DNA from: JAFGUF01 sp040883315 | GTDB taxonomy: Bacteria; Bacillota; Clostridia; Christensenellales; UMGS416 | DNA length: 64,000 nt | Direction of reading: 5' to 3' | Assembly (NCBI GenBank): GCA_040883315.1 | Contig: JBFLKU010000025.1 | Coordinates: forward strand, 1-64,000 | In this document: positions 17,457-26,201 of the stretch, one piece after another | How positions within the stretch are numbered: position 1 is the first letter of the stretch | How the letters are laid out: each line of letters begins with the position of its first letter | Translations under genes and position numbers: made by a program | Notes under the pieces: generated by a model | Databases searched by the model: none | Told to the model about the DNA's origin: nothing | Seen by the model: the letters and a program-made list of their open reading frames with translations, nothing else

Positions 17457-18892
17457 TGAAAATGGATAAACCATTTGAGCTGATAAAACCGTACACAGAC
17501 AGGCTGCCAGAGGAATGCGGCGTGTTTGGAGCGTATGATGCAGCAGGTCACGACGTGACAGATTCGATTTTTTATGGGTTGTATGCACTGCAGCATAGAG
17601 GGCAGGAATCTGCAGGAATAGCAACCAGCAACGGAGAGACAATATCCTTCCACAAGAATATGGGACTGGTTACCGAGGTATTTGGCGATGAAGGAATAGA
17701 AGAGCTAATTGACGAGGGGCATCTTGGCATAGGGCATGTTAGGTATTCCACCAGCGGTGAATCCCAGCTGATAAATGCTCAGCCTCTAGTAATATCCTCA
17801 AGGAGAGGACAGATGGCTCTGGCGCATAACGGAAACCTCATCAATTATAAAGCATTAAGAGATGAGCTTCTGCAGCTTGGGCATATCAATCAAACCACAT
17901 TAGACACAGAAGTTATTGCACATCTGATTGCAAGATATTCCGACGATACAATAGAGACAGCAATTATCAAAACAACGAGATGGCTAAAGGGCTCGTATGC
18001 CTTGGTAATAGCTGTGAATGATAAACTAATAGGCGTGCGTGACCCCCATGGCATTCGCCCGCTGTCGCTTGGCAAGGTGGGAGACATGTATGTGCTCTCC
18101 AGTGAAACATGCGGATTTGATGCAATAAACGGAGAATTTATCCGTGATGTACTTCCGGGCGAAATGGTTGTGATAGACAAAGACGGCGTGCACTCCACTA
18201 TGATCGAGGAAAAAGACCACAAAAAATTGTGCATATTTGAATTTGTATACTTTGCCAGAACAGATAGCCATATAGACGGAATATCAGTGTATGATGCCAG
18301 AGCAAAGGCAGGCAGAATACTGGCAAAGAAAGCACCAGTGGCGGCAGATATTGTATCGGGAGTGCCGGACTCTGCTGTTACAGCAGCACTGGGATATTCT
18401 GAAGAGAGCGGCATACCATACGGAGAAGCCTTGGCAAAAAATAGATATGTAGGCAGGACATTTATTAAACCGAAGCAAAAGGTGCGTGAGCAAAGCGTGA
18501 AAGTGAAACTGAACGCATTGAGCAGGAATGTGCGAGGCAAAAGAGTGGTTCTGGTGGATGACAGCATTGTACGTGGAACTACATCCAAAAAAATCGTTGA
18601 GATGCTGAGAGAAGCAGGAGCTAGAGAGGTGCATATGCGTATATCATCGCCACCTGTAAAGTTCCCTTGCTATTTCGGAATAGATACCCCCTCTGCAAAG
18701 CAGCTGATAGGATCGGAAAACAGCGTAGAAGAAATAAGGAAACTGATTGGTGCCGATTCGCTGGAGTATTTGACTGCGGAGGATTTGCTTGAAAGCGTGG
18801 AAGGCACAAAAAATCAGTTTTGCCTAGGATGCTTTGACGGAGACTATCCAATATCTTTAACTTTGGAAGACCAAAGCTTTGATGACATGTAA
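17456..18892 (+). CDS. purF: Amidophosphoribosyltransferase
   Basis: 478 residues. It makes phosphoribosylamine from PRPP and glutamine, the committed step of purine synthesis. Class II amidotransferase domain: nucleophile Cys21 after a propeptide (RLPEEC-GVFGAY), ALQHRGQESAGIA, HVRYSTSG, LAHNGNL. The PRPP domain has VVLVDDSIVRGTTSKKI. Cysteines in KFPCYFGID and FCLGCFDGDY match the Fe-S ligands of the Bacillus-type enzyme. AAAGG before the overlapping TAATG supports the ATG at 17456. Confidence 0.97.
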   Translation: MKMDKPFELIKPYTDRLPEECGVFGAYDAAGHDVTDSIFYGLYALQHRGQESAGIATSNGETISFHKNMGLVTEVFGDEGIEELIDEGHLGIGHVRYSTSGESQLINAQPLVISSRRGQMALAHNGNLINYKALRDELLQLGHINQTTLDTEVIAHLIARYSDDTIETAIIKTTRWLKGSYALVIAVNDKLIGVRDPHGIRPLSLGKVGDMYVLSSETCGFDAINGEFIRDVLPGEMVVIDKDGVHSTMIEEKDHKKLCIFEFVYFARTDSHIDGISVYDARAKAGRILAKKAPVAADIVSGVPDSAVTAALGYSEESGIPYGEALAKNRYVGRTFIKPKQKVREQSVKVKLNALSRNVRGKRVVLVDDSIVRGTTSKKIVEMLREAGAREVHMRISSPPVKFPCYFGIDTPSAKQLIGSENSVEEIRKLIGADSLEYLTAEDLLESVEGTKNQFCLGCFDGDYPISLTLEDQSFDDM

Positions 18893-18903
18893 AGGATGAA
18901 ATT

Positions 18904-19911
18904 ATGGCGATAGATTACAAATCAGCAGGTGTTGATGTAGAGGCTGGATATGAGGCTGTGAAGCTGATGAAAGAACACGTAGCTAAAACCTTCGATGAGA
19001 ATGTTATAGGAGATATAGGCTCGTTTGGCGGGCTTTATCAGCTGCCCACGGGCATGAGTCAGCCTGTTTTGGTTTCTGGAACTGATGGCGTAGGCACAAA
19101 GCTGAAGATAGCCTTTGCAATGGACAAGCATGACACCATAGGCATAGACTGCGTAGCAATGTGTGCCAACGATATAGTGTGCCAAGGTGCAAGACCACTT
19201 TTCTTCCTGGACTACTTGGCAACAGGAAAGCTAGAGCCTCAAAATGCTGCACTGATTGTGAAAGGCATCAGCGAGGGCTGCGTGCAGGCAGGATGTGCAC
19301 TGATAGGCGGAGAGACAGCAGAGATGCCAGGATTCTATCAAGAGGGCGAATATGACCTGGCGGGCTTTTGCGTAGGAATGGTGGACAAATCAAAGATCAT
19401 TTCCGGAGCAAGCATAAAAGAAGGTGATGTGCTGATAGGTCTTGCTTCATCTGGTGTTCACAGCAATGGATTTTCACTGGTTCGAAAAGTGCTGGGCGAC
19501 GACAAGGCAAGCATGAATATATATAGCGATGAACTAGGTATGACAATAGGTGAGCAGCTGCTGACACCTACAAAAATATATGTAAAAGAAGTGCTTGAAA
19601 TATTAAGCAAATACAATATAAAAGGCATCAGCCATATTACTGGCGGAGGATTTATTGAGAATATTCCTAGAATACTAAGCGAAAATCTTTCTGCTGTGAT
19701 AGATATAGCCAGCTATCCTGTTTTGCCTATATTTGATATGTTAGTTGAAAAAAGCGGCATATCTATGCAGAGTGCATATAATACATTTAATATGGGAATA
19801 GGCATGGTGCTTTGTGTAGACAAAAACGATGCGCAAGGCGTGGCAGAGATGTCCGGTGGATACATAATGGGCGAAATAGCAAAGGGAAAGAAAGACGTGA
19901 AGCTGAAATGA
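18904..19911 (+). CDS. purM: Phosphoribosylformylglycinamidine cyclo-ligase (AIR synthetase)
   Basis: 335 residues. Motifs YKSAGVDVEAGYEAV, GGLYQLP, SGTDGVGTKLK, CVAMCANDIVCQGARPLFFLDY, GGETAEMPGFY, GLASSGVHSNGFSLVRKV, HITGGGFIENIPR are those of PurM (AIRS fold). It closes the imidazole ring of FGAM. AGGATGAAATT lies upstream of the ATG. purN overlaps its stop by ATGA. Confidence 0.97.
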   Translation: MAIDYKSAGVDVEAGYEAVKLMKEHVAKTFDENVIGDIGSFGGLYQLPTGMSQPVLVSGTDGVGTKLKIAFAMDKHDTIGIDCVAMCANDIVCQGARPLFFLDYLATGKLEPQNAALIVKGISEGCVQAGCALIGGETAEMPGFYQEGEYDLAGFCVGMVDKSKIISGASIKEGDVLIGLASSGVHSNGFSLVRKVLGDDKASMNIYSDELGMTIGEQLLTPTKIYVKEVLEILSKYNIKGISHITGGGFIENIPRILSENLSAVIDIASYPVLPIFDMLVEKSGISMQSAYNTFNMGIGMVLCVDKNDAQGVAEMSGGYIMGEIAKGKKDVKLK

Positions 19912-20525
19912 AAAAAATAGCGGTTTTGGCAAGCGGCACAGGCACAAATTTTCAAGCGGTTATCGACGGATGCGAAAGCAAGAAGATAGACGGAAAAGTT
20001 GTGCTTTTGATATACAATAGAAAAGATGCCTATGCAAAGCAAAGAGCCGATGAATTTGGCATTCCGAGCATATATATAAACAGAATAGCAGAAGGCTCTG
20101 TGGAGGCCATGCAAAAAAGAGTGAATGATGAATTAATAAAGCATCAGGCGGATATTATTGTTCTAGCGGGGTATTTGGAAAAATTGAGCATGCAGGTGGT
20201 GGAGAACTGGGAAAACAGGATAATCAATACTCATCCATCGTTGATTCCTATGTTTTGCGGCAAGGGATACTATGGACAAAATGTGCACAAAGCTGTAATT
20301 GAAAACGGAGTAAAGGTATCCGGGTGCACTATTCATCTGGTAGATGCCAACTATGATACAGGACCTATAATTATGCAGCACCCGGTGGAGGTGCATCAGG
20401 ATGACACCCCCGAAAGTTTGGCGAAAAGAATATTGCCATACGAACATGATTGTTTGGTAAAATCTGTTTCCTTGCTTTGCGAAGATAGAATTTATGTGAA
20501 AAATGGTAGGGCATATATAATATAA
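19908..20525 (+). CDS. purN: Phosphoribosylglycinamide formyltransferase
   Basis: 205 residues from the ATG at 19908, which overlaps the purM stop (ATGA). A longer in-frame extension to 19812 lies wholly inside purM and is not needed. Motifs: VLASGTGTNFQAVIDGC, INTHPSLIPMF, GYYGQNVHKAVIENGVKVSG-CTIHLVD, YDTGPIIMQ (folate-dependent GART). Catalytic Asn, His and Asp are present. It is the last gene of the cluster; purH and purD, which often follow, are absent and a terminator comes next. Confidence 0.95.
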   Translation: MKKIAVLASGTGTNFQAVIDGCESKKIDGKVVLLIYNRKDAYAKQRADEFGIPSIYINRIAEGSVEAMQKRVNDELIKHQADIIVLAGYLEKLSMQVVENWENRIINTHPSLIPMFCGKGYYGQNVHKAVIENGVKVSGCTIHLVDANYDTGPIIMQHPVEVHQDDTPESLAKRILPYEHDCLVKSVSLLCEDRIYVKNGRAYII

Positions 20526-20603
20526 ATATTTGAAAACTGTCGTGAAAAAATTGATATGATAAAATTGTTTAATATCATAAAATAGATATAATAATAATAT
20601 ATA

Positions 20604-20647
20604 ACCCGAAATAATGTGAATTATTCAGATTGTTTTGGGATTTTTTA
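20604..20647 (+). terminator. Terminator after purN
   Basis: CCCGAAA / TTTTGGG stem (one G-U) with a nested TAAT/ATTA hairpin, followed by ATTTTTT. Confidence 0.6.
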
Positions 20648-20688
20648 CATTTTGTTGATAGGTTATTCACAAAATTCGGTTTATTTGG

Positions 20689-20717
20689 TTGAAAAATTTA
20701 TCATTACATTGTAAAAT
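20689..20717 (+). promoter_or_regulatory. Promoter for the rsbV-sigma factor operon
   Basis: TTGAAA, 17-base spacer, TAAAAT. The palindrome TTACATTGTAA overlaps the -10; related TACATTTTGT sequences lie near 20646 and 20734. No GTTT/GGGTAT-type SigB promoter was seen. Confidence 0.5.
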
Positions 20718-20779
20718 ATAAAAGAATTAACATACATTTTGTAAAAGGATAGAAATAAAGCAGCAGAGTGGAGGCACTT

Positions 20780-21085
20780 ATGAATAAGTCTTTTGATGGC
20801 GCAAATAATTTATGGGTAATAGATATAGATTCAGATATGGATTTATATACTGTCCCTAAATTAAAAGAGCTAATGTTAGGGTGTATTAACGAACAAAAAG
20901 CAAATTTCAAATTGGATTGCACAAATATGGACTATATCGATTCTACAGGGTTGGGTGTTTTAGTAAGCATTAATAAGCACATCAAAGTTTATGATGGAGT
21001 GGTAACCATTGTGGGGCTTAAAGACCATATAAAAAAGATCTTTACAATTACGGGGCTAGATACAGTATTCAACATTGTCAGTTAG
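20780..21085 (+). CDS. STAS-domain anti-anti-sigma factor (RsbV/SpoIIAA-like)
   Basis: 101 residues from the ATG at 20780; the GTG at 20768 belongs to the ribosome site GTGGAGG, which fixes the later start. A single STAS domain: NLWVIDIDSDMDLYTVPKLKELM, NFKLDCTNMDYIDSTGLGVLVS, VTIVGLKDHIKKIFTITGLDTVF. The Ser of DSTGLG (residue 55) is the conserved phosphorylation site. In partner switching the unphosphorylated form binds the RsbW-type kinase and frees the sigma factor. First gene of a four-gene module. Confidence 0.92.
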   Translation: MNKSFDGANNLWVIDIDSDMDLYTVPKLKELMLGCINEQKANFKLDCTNMDYIDSTGLGVLVSINKHIKVYDGVVTIVGLKDHIKKIFTITGLDTVFNIVS

Positions 21086-21094
21086 GAGCATAGC

Positions 21095-21466
21095 ATGGAT
21101 ATTATTAAATTAACAATACCTGCAAAAGCTCAGTATCTTTTGACCGCGAGATTGGCATCATCGTCTATCGGAGCCAGAATAAACATGACTATAGGCGACG
21201 TGGATGATTTGAAAACGGCAGTAGCTGAAGGATGCATCTTGCTGATAAGCAGCGGCAGGTATACAGACATAAGCATTGAGTATACAATAAAGGACAACAC
21301 CGCCAAGTGTGAAATAAAAGGACTGACAGAAAGAGAAGATGCTGTAGAAGCTGATATTGAAACAGATTTGAGCAAATACATACTCGAAGCTACAACTAGC
21401 GAATTGGAAATACATAAAGCTGGTGACACTGTAGATTATGTTAAATTTGTTAAGACGGGCATTTGA
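21095..21466 (+). CDS. Degenerate RsbW/SpoIIAB-like protein lacking ATP-binding residues
   Basis: 123 residues. The start (IIKLTIPAKAQYLLTARLAS, then DVDDLKTAVAEGC) aligns by eye with the N-terminal part of RsbW-type anti-sigma kinases, where the N box reads EACTNAV-x-HA. Here it is EGCILLISSG: the Mg-ATP Asn and the following His are missing. The DxGxG loop and the glycine-rich lid are also absent; the C-terminal strand-like part (LEIHKAGDTVDYVKFV) remains. It probably keeps the fold and perhaps a binding role, without kinase activity. It sits between rsbV and the sigma gene, exactly where rsbW normally is. Confidence 0.65.
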   Translation: MDIIKLTIPAKAQYLLTARLASSSIGARINMTIGDVDDLKTAVAEGCILLISSGRYTDISIEYTIKDNTAKCEIKGLTEREDAVEADIETDLSKYILEATTSELEIHKAGDTVDYVKFVKTGI

Positions 21467-22206
21467 CTATTTTTATGGATTATGATTCTTTTTCCAAAGA
21501 GGAACTTTTAAAGAAATATCACGAGTCTCCCAGTATAGAGCTTAGGAATGAGATATATAAGCGCTATGCCAATATTGCGCAGGCCGTAGCTAGGAAATAC
21601 GTCGGCAGGGGCATAGAATATGAAGACATACTGCAAGTAGCAAGAATGTCTTTATTAAAGAGCATAGAGAGATTTGATATTGATAGAGGAGTTAAGCTTC
21701 AAAGCTTTGCTACGCCTACAATAATAGGTGAAATCAAAAACTATTTCAGGGCATTTGGAAACAGTGTAAAAATATCCAGACGTTCACTTGCTGATATCAC
21801 AAAAATAAAACTTGCAATCAACGAGCTTTCAGTTAATCTTGGCAGGCTGCCTACTGTGCTAGAGATAGGCGAAAGTGTGCAGATGGATGAAGAATATGTT
21901 TTGGAGATGCTGGATGTTATCGAGAACTCCAATTCTACATCTTTGGACACTATTTATTCCAATGAGAATGCATATACTCTGGGTGACTTAGTAGGAAACT
22001 TTGACAGAGGATATGATGAGGTAGACATAAAGGATTCTATTGCCAGAGCACTGGATGTTTTGAGCGAGAGAGAGAAATATATAATAGTACAGAGGTATTA
22101 TAGAAATAAAAGCCAGAGAGAAGTGGCAGACACATTGGAAGTGTCTCAAATGTACATTTCAAGAGCAGAAAGAAAAATATTTGAAAAGCTTCGCCATAGA
22201 ATTTAA
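21463..22206 (+). CDS. RNA polymerase sigma factor of the SigB/SigF/SigG group
   Basis: About 247 residues. Region 2 is visible in EDILQVARMSLLKSIERFD and FATPTIIGEIKNYFR (core binding and -10 recognition), region 3 in LAINELSVNLGRLPTVLEI, region 4 helix-turn-helix in LSEREKYIIVQRYY ... SQREVADTLEVSQMYISRAE. Closest in pattern to SigB of the general stress response. Start is either the TTG at 21463, overlapping the previous stop (TTGA), or the ATG at 21475; neither has a strong ribosome site, so translational coupling is likely. A GHKL ATPase gene follows. Confidence 0.92.
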   Translation: MTIFMDYDSFSKEELLKKYHESPSIELRNEIYKRYANIAQAVARKYVGRGIEYEDILQVARMSLLKSIERFDIDRGVKLQSFATPTIIGEIKNYFRAFGNSVKISRRSLADITKIKLAINELSVNLGRLPTVLEIGESVQMDEEYVLEMLDVIENSNSTSLDTIYSNENAYTLGDLVGNFDRGYDEVDIKDSIARALDVLSEREKYIIVQRYYRNKSQREVADTLEVSQMYISRAERKIFEKLRHRI

Positions 22207-22274
22207 CAAATAATGTGTTTGATATTTTGACTTCAAGTTTATATACTAGGTGAGGATATAGTAGAGGTGTAACA

Positions 22275-22673
22275 GTGAACAATATAACCACAGAAAAATA
22301 TAGGTTGTTGTCTTTGGCTGATTTAGGCAAAACTAAAAACAGTGTAGTTGAGAGTGTCGGAAAATCGTTTGAATTGGATGAACCAACTGAATACAGCATA
22401 AAATTAGTTCTTTCAGAGCTTATAATAAATGGATTTATACACGGCAATCATCAAAGTAAAGAAATAGACTTAGAACTTATCATAAATAAAGACAAGTCAA
22501 CCATTGAGCTGATAATAGACGACGGCGGAGATGGATTTGACGTGGAACACAGCGTGAGAGAGCCCAATGTGGAAAGCGAGCAGGGCAGAGGGCTGATATT
22601 GGTTCGAGCATTTTCCCATAATGTGGTCTACAATAACATAGGCAACAGGGTGAGTGCCACCATAACGCTTTAG
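22275..22673 (+). CDS. GHKL ATPase, RsbW-type anti-sigma factor/serine kinase
   Basis: 132 residues, HATPase_c_2 type. N box: LVLSELIINGFIHGN; G1: IDDGGDGFD; G2/lid: EQGRGLILVRAFS. All the ATP-binding features missing from the upstream RsbW-like gene are present. The start is GTG at 22275, preceded by GAGGTG. Position after the sigma gene, 68 bases downstream, is unlike rsbV-rsbW-sigB. It may be the functional anti-sigma kinase of this module. A terminator follows. Confidence 0.85.
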   Translation: MNNITTEKYRLLSLADLGKTKNSVVESVGKSFELDEPTEYSIKLVLSELIINGFIHGNHQSKEIDLELIINKDKSTIELIIDDGGDGFDVEHSVREPNVESEQGRGLILVRAFSHNVVYNNIGNRVSATITL

Positions 22674-22689
22674 ATGAATATGAAAATGA

Positions 22690-22713
22690 GCTGACCTTCT
22701 TGGTTGGCTTTTT
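22690..22713 (+). terminator. Terminator after the GHKL ATPase gene
   Basis: GCTGACC / GGTTGGC stem (with G-U pairs, 5-base loop) followed by TTTTT; it lies just ahead of msrA. Confidence 0.55.
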
Positions 22714-22740
22714 ATTCGCTTAATTATAAGGAGAGCACAC

Positions 22741-23226
22741 ATGAAAGAGATATATCTAGCAGGCGGCTGCTTCTGGGGAGTGGAAGAGTACTTTGCCAGA
22801 ATAGAAGGAGTAAAAAATACAAAAGTAGGATATGCAAATTCCAGCGTGGAGTCGCCTACATACCAGCAGGTATGCACAGGTGCCACAAATGCCGCTGAGA
22901 CATTGCATTTGGAATATGATGAATCCGCAATAAAATTGGAGAAAATATTGGACTATTATTTTCGTATAATAGACCCGATCAGTGTGAATAAGCAAGGCAA
23001 TGATATAGGCACACAGTATAGAACAGGAATATATTATGTAGATAATAATGATGCAGATATTATAAAAAAATATTGTGAAGGTATTCAAAAAGAATACAAA
23101 CAAAAGCTGGCTGTAGAGATTATGCCGCTTGAAAATTTCTTTGATGCTGAGGAATATCATCAGCGATATTTAAAGAAGAACCCAAATGGATACTGCCATA
23201 TTGATTTATCAGCTATGGAAGACTGA
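22741..23226 (+). CDS. msrA: Peptide methionine sulfoxide reductase A
   Basis: 161 residues. The catalytic GCFWGVEEYF (Cys10) is followed by VGYANSSVESPTYQQVCTG, EYDESAI, NDIGTQYRTGIYY and the C-terminal YHQRYLKKNPNGYC. It reduces the S-epimer of methionine sulfoxide in proteins. Length is at the short end because no MsrB is fused, and none is adjacent. RBS AAGGAGAG is well placed. It may support the stress role of the upstream sigma module but a terminator separates them. Confidence 0.95.
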   Translation: MKEIYLAGGCFWGVEEYFARIEGVKNTKVGYANSSVESPTYQQVCTGATNAAETLHLEYDESAIKLEKILDYYFRIIDPISVNKQGNDIGTQYRTGIYYVDNNDADIIKKYCEGIQKEYKQKLAVEIMPLENFFDAEEYHQRYLKKNPNGYCHIDLSAMED

Positions 23227-23228
23227 AA

Positions 23229-23271
23229 TAAAAATACCTAGATAAAATTTATCTAGGTATTATTTTTATTG
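23229..23271. terminator. Bidirectional terminator between msrA and engB
   Basis: A 14-bp stem AATACCTAGATAAA / TTTATCTAGGTATT with T-rich flanks, serving the convergent genes. Confidence 0.8.
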
Positions 23272-23871
23272 ATTATATAACGGCTTGTCGTCCAGTATGT
23301 CTCCTATTCTCTGCCGCATCTCCAAAACGCCCAGCTTTTCAAGAGATGAAAACATAATAGTGGGAGTCGCGAAGGTCATCGCCAATTTGTCGGATAGCTG
23401 ACTTGCTATTGGCTTCCTGCGAGATTTGGGGATTTTATCCGCTTTAGTTGCAATTATAGTGCACGGTATGGCGGAGTGCTGTATCCAGAGTGACATCTGA
23501 AGATCGTCCTGACTGGGCTCTCTGCGTATATCCATAAGCAAAAATATATGCTTTAAATCCTTTGACTGAGAGAAATAGTCCTCCATCATCGTAGACCAGC
23601 GCTCTCTTTCTGCTGGGTTTACCTTTGCAAATCCGTACCCCGGCAAATCCACCAAATAGAAACTATCATTAATATTAAATAGATTGATAAGCCTGGTTTT
23701 GCCCGGCGATGAACTGACACGTGCCAGATTTTTTCTGTTGCACAATATATTAATCAATGTAGACTTGCCCACATTCGACCTGCCCACCAAGGCTATTTGA
23801 GGTCTTGGTAGGATTTTTGCCTTTTGGTAGTCTGCAATTGATGTTAGAAATTCAGCCTTAGTTATTTTCAT
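23266..23871 (-). CDS. engB: Ribosome biogenesis GTPase EngB (YsxC/YihA)
   Basis: 201 residues. G1 GRSNVGKSTLIN, G2 region SSPGKTRLINLF, G3 VDLPGYGFAKV, G4 TKADKI, G5 MFSSLEK are all present. It acts in assembly of the large ribosomal subunit. Start ATG at 23871 follows directly after the lon stop. Last gene of the smc-ftsY-lon-engB operon; the lon-engB pair is conserved in Firmicutes. Confidence 0.96.
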   Translation of the reverse strand: MKITKAEFLTSIADYQKAKILPRPQIALVGRSNVGKSTLINILCNRKNLARVSSSPGKTRLINLFNINDSFYLVDLPGYGFAKVNPAERERWSTMMEDYFSQSKDLKHIFLLMDIRREPSQDDLQMSLWIQHSAIPCTIIATKADKIPKSRRKPIASQLSDKLAMTFATPTIMFSSLEKLGVLEMRQRIGDILDDKPLYNQ

Positions 23872-23872
23872 G

Positions 23873-26185
23873 TTATTTTACCAGTGCATGTTCCAGCACA
23901 TCTTCCAATGTGGAAACACACACGATTTCTATTTTGTTTTTCACCTTTTCAGGTATTTCGTCCAAATCCTTTTGGTTTTCCTTAGGTATCAGCACCTTTT
24001 TGATGCCAGCTCTATATGCAGCCAGTGTCTTGGCCTTCAACCCGCCTATAGGCAGCACTTTGCCCCTCAGTGTAATTTCACCTGTCATTGCCACCTTTGC
24101 GCTTACAGGGGTGTTGGTGAGGGCAGAAAGCATTGCTGTAGCCATCGAAATGCCTGCAGAAGGGCCATCCTTTGGTGTTGCACCTTCTGGTATATGTATG
24201 TGGATATCTTTGTCCTCGTAGAATTTATTGTCCTCTGGTATGCCTAGCTCTGTGGCATTGGCACGAATATAGCTGAGCCCAGCAGATGCCGATTCTTTCA
24301 TCACGTCGCCTAGCTGACCTGTCAGCTGAAGCTTGCCGCTGCCTCGCATCACATTTACTTCTATATTCAGCGTAACACCGCCTACAGATGTCCATGCCAG
24401 TCCTGTGGCCACGCCTATTTGGTCTTCTGTGTTGGTATCATCCGGCAGATATTTTTTTATACCTAAATACTGCTCCAAATTCTTTGAAGTTACGGAGAGA
24501 TTAGCTTTCTTTTTCGATACAATTTCTCTGGCAGCTTTTCTACAGATGTTTGCGAACTGCCTTTCTAGGCTTCTGACACCCGCTTCTCTGGTATATGCAT
24601 TTATTATCTCCAGAATTACACTATCGCTTATTTTGATATTTTTTTCTTCCATGCCGTGCTCTTTCAGCTGCTTGGGCAGGAGATACTTTTTGGCTATGTT
24701 CAGCTTCTCATCATCTGTGTAGCCGGATATCTGAATTATCTCCATTCTGTCAAAAAGTGCAGGCGGGATAGTATCCACGGAATTTGCCGTGGCTAAAAAC
24801 ATCACTTGTGACAAATCGAAAGGCACCTCTAAATAGTGGTCTGTGAAAGTGGAGTTTTGCTCAGGATCCAAAACTTCCAGCATTGCAGATGCAGGGTCGC
24901 CCCTGAAGTCGTTGCTCATCTTCTCAATTTCATCCAGCAAAAATACGGGATTGTTTGTGCCTGCCTGCTTTATATTGGATACAATACGACCCGGTATAGA
25001 GCCGATATATGTTCGTCTGTGTCCGCGTATTTCAGCCTCGTCTCTCACGCCGCCCAAAGACATGCGCACGAACTTCCTGTCGGTGGCTCTGGCTATGGAT
25101 TTTCCAATGGATGTTTTGCCCACTCCCGGAGGGCCGACAAAGCAGAGTATAGGGCCTTTCATGCTTTTTGTCAGTGCCCTAACTGCAAGATATTCTATTA
25201 TTCTCTCTTTTACTTTTGCCAGTCCGTAGTGATCCTCGTCCAGCACCTTTTGGGCAATTTCCAAATCTAGATTATCCTTGCTTGATTCATTCCATGGCAA
25301 ATCGAATATCCAGTCTATCCATGTGCGCAGCATTCCAGTTTCCGGAGATGCAGAGGGCAGGGATGAAAGCCTGTCTATCTCTTTTTTAATTTTTTCTTTG
25401 TATGTGTCATCCAGCGGCAGAGCATCCACCATCTCTTTTTGTTCCGGTGCTTTGTCTGCATCACCTTCACCCAGCTCGGATTTGATGGCTTTGAGCTGCT
25501 CATGAAGATAGTGCTCTTTTTGCATTTTGTCCATCTGCTGGCGAACTCTATTGTTTATCTGCATACCTAGCTTTACTACTTCGATTTCGTTGTTTAATAG
25601 CTTGCAAAGGTCTTCTATACGTTCCTTATTGTCTATTATCTGCATGGATTTTTGTCTGTCTTCCAGCTGATACAATCCATGAATAGATATAAGGTTTGCC
25701 AAATTTTCAGGAGATTTCTCCTGCATTATTTTTAGCATTACCTCGGAGCTAACTTTCTTTGATAGGTTTGCTAGCTCTTTGAAAAGGTCTGTAACTGTTC
25801 TTATAAGTGCCTTTAGTTCATCGTCATTGTCTATATCCGCATCTGTGTCTATTTCCTCGTATACTGCGGTAAAGCATGAGGCATCCTTTACATATTCTGT
25901 TATTTTAACACGGAATAGACCCTCTACAGTCACTCGGGATACATTGTTGCCAAGCTTTCCGAATTGTTTAATTTTGGCTACAGTGCCCACGCTTTGTATA
26001 TTTTCAGTTGTAGGGTCCTCCACAGTGGAATCCTTTTGGGATGCCAAAATTATGGTCTTTCCGCTGCTCATAGCTTTTTTTATTGCAGCTAAAGACTTGG
26101 GTCTGCCCACATCAAAATTTATTGTCATGTCTGGAAATACTATCAGTCCTCTAAGCGGAACTAACGGTAGTGTATTCTGTTTCAT
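23873..26185 (-). CDS. lon: ATP-dependent protease Lon (LonA)
   Basis: 770 residues, normal LonA length. N-terminal substrate domain begins LPLVPLRGLIVFPDMTINFDVGR; the AAA+ module has Walker A GPPGVGKTS and Walker B VFLLDEIEKM; the C-terminal protease domain has the Ser of KDGPSAGISM and the Lys of GGLKAKTLAAYRAGI as catalytic dyad. It degrades damaged and regulatory proteins in the cytoplasm. RBS AAAGG precedes the ATG. One base separates its stop from engB. Confidence 0.98.
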   Translation of the reverse strand: MKQNTLPLVPLRGLIVFPDMTINFDVGRPKSLAAIKKAMSSGKTIILASQKDSTVEDPTTENIQSVGTVAKIKQFGKLGNNVSRVTVEGLFRVKITEYVKDASCFTAVYEEIDTDADIDNDDELKALIRTVTDLFKELANLSKKVSSEVMLKIMQEKSPENLANLISIHGLYQLEDRQKSMQIIDNKERIEDLCKLLNNEIEVVKLGMQINNRVRQQMDKMQKEHYLHEQLKAIKSELGEGDADKAPEQKEMVDALPLDDTYKEKIKKEIDRLSSLPSASPETGMLRTWIDWIFDLPWNESSKDNLDLEIAQKVLDEDHYGLAKVKERIIEYLAVRALTKSMKGPILCFVGPPGVGKTSIGKSIARATDRKFVRMSLGGVRDEAEIRGHRRTYIGSIPGRIVSNIKQAGTNNPVFLLDEIEKMSNDFRGDPASAMLEVLDPEQNSTFTDHYLEVPFDLSQVMFLATANSVDTIPPALFDRMEIIQISGYTDDEKLNIAKKYLLPKQLKEHGMEEKNIKISDSVILEIINAYTREAGVRSLERQFANICRKAAREIVSKKKANLSVTSKNLEQYLGIKKYLPDDTNTEDQIGVATGLAWTSVGGVTLNIEVNVMRGSGKLQLTGQLGDVMKESASAGLSYIRANATELGIPEDNKFYEDKDIHIHIPEGATPKDGPSAGISMATAMLSALTNTPVSAKVAMTGEITLRGKVLPIGGLKAKTLAAYRAGIKKVLIPKENQKDLDEIPEKVKNKIEIVCVSTLEDVLEHALVK

Positions 26186-26201
26186 AAGTCAGCCTTTCTT
26201 T

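Noticed and set aside
17890..18588. Long minus-strand open frame (232 residues) inside purF
   Set aside because: Shadow of purF; no start signal or domain pattern.
19812..19907. N-terminal extension of purN
   Set aside because: It lies inside purM, and the family start and ATGA overlap put the purN start at 19908.
20645..20779. SigB-dependent promoter upstream of the sigma module
   Set aside because: No GTTT and GGGTAT pair at suitable spacing; a SigA-like promoter fits better.
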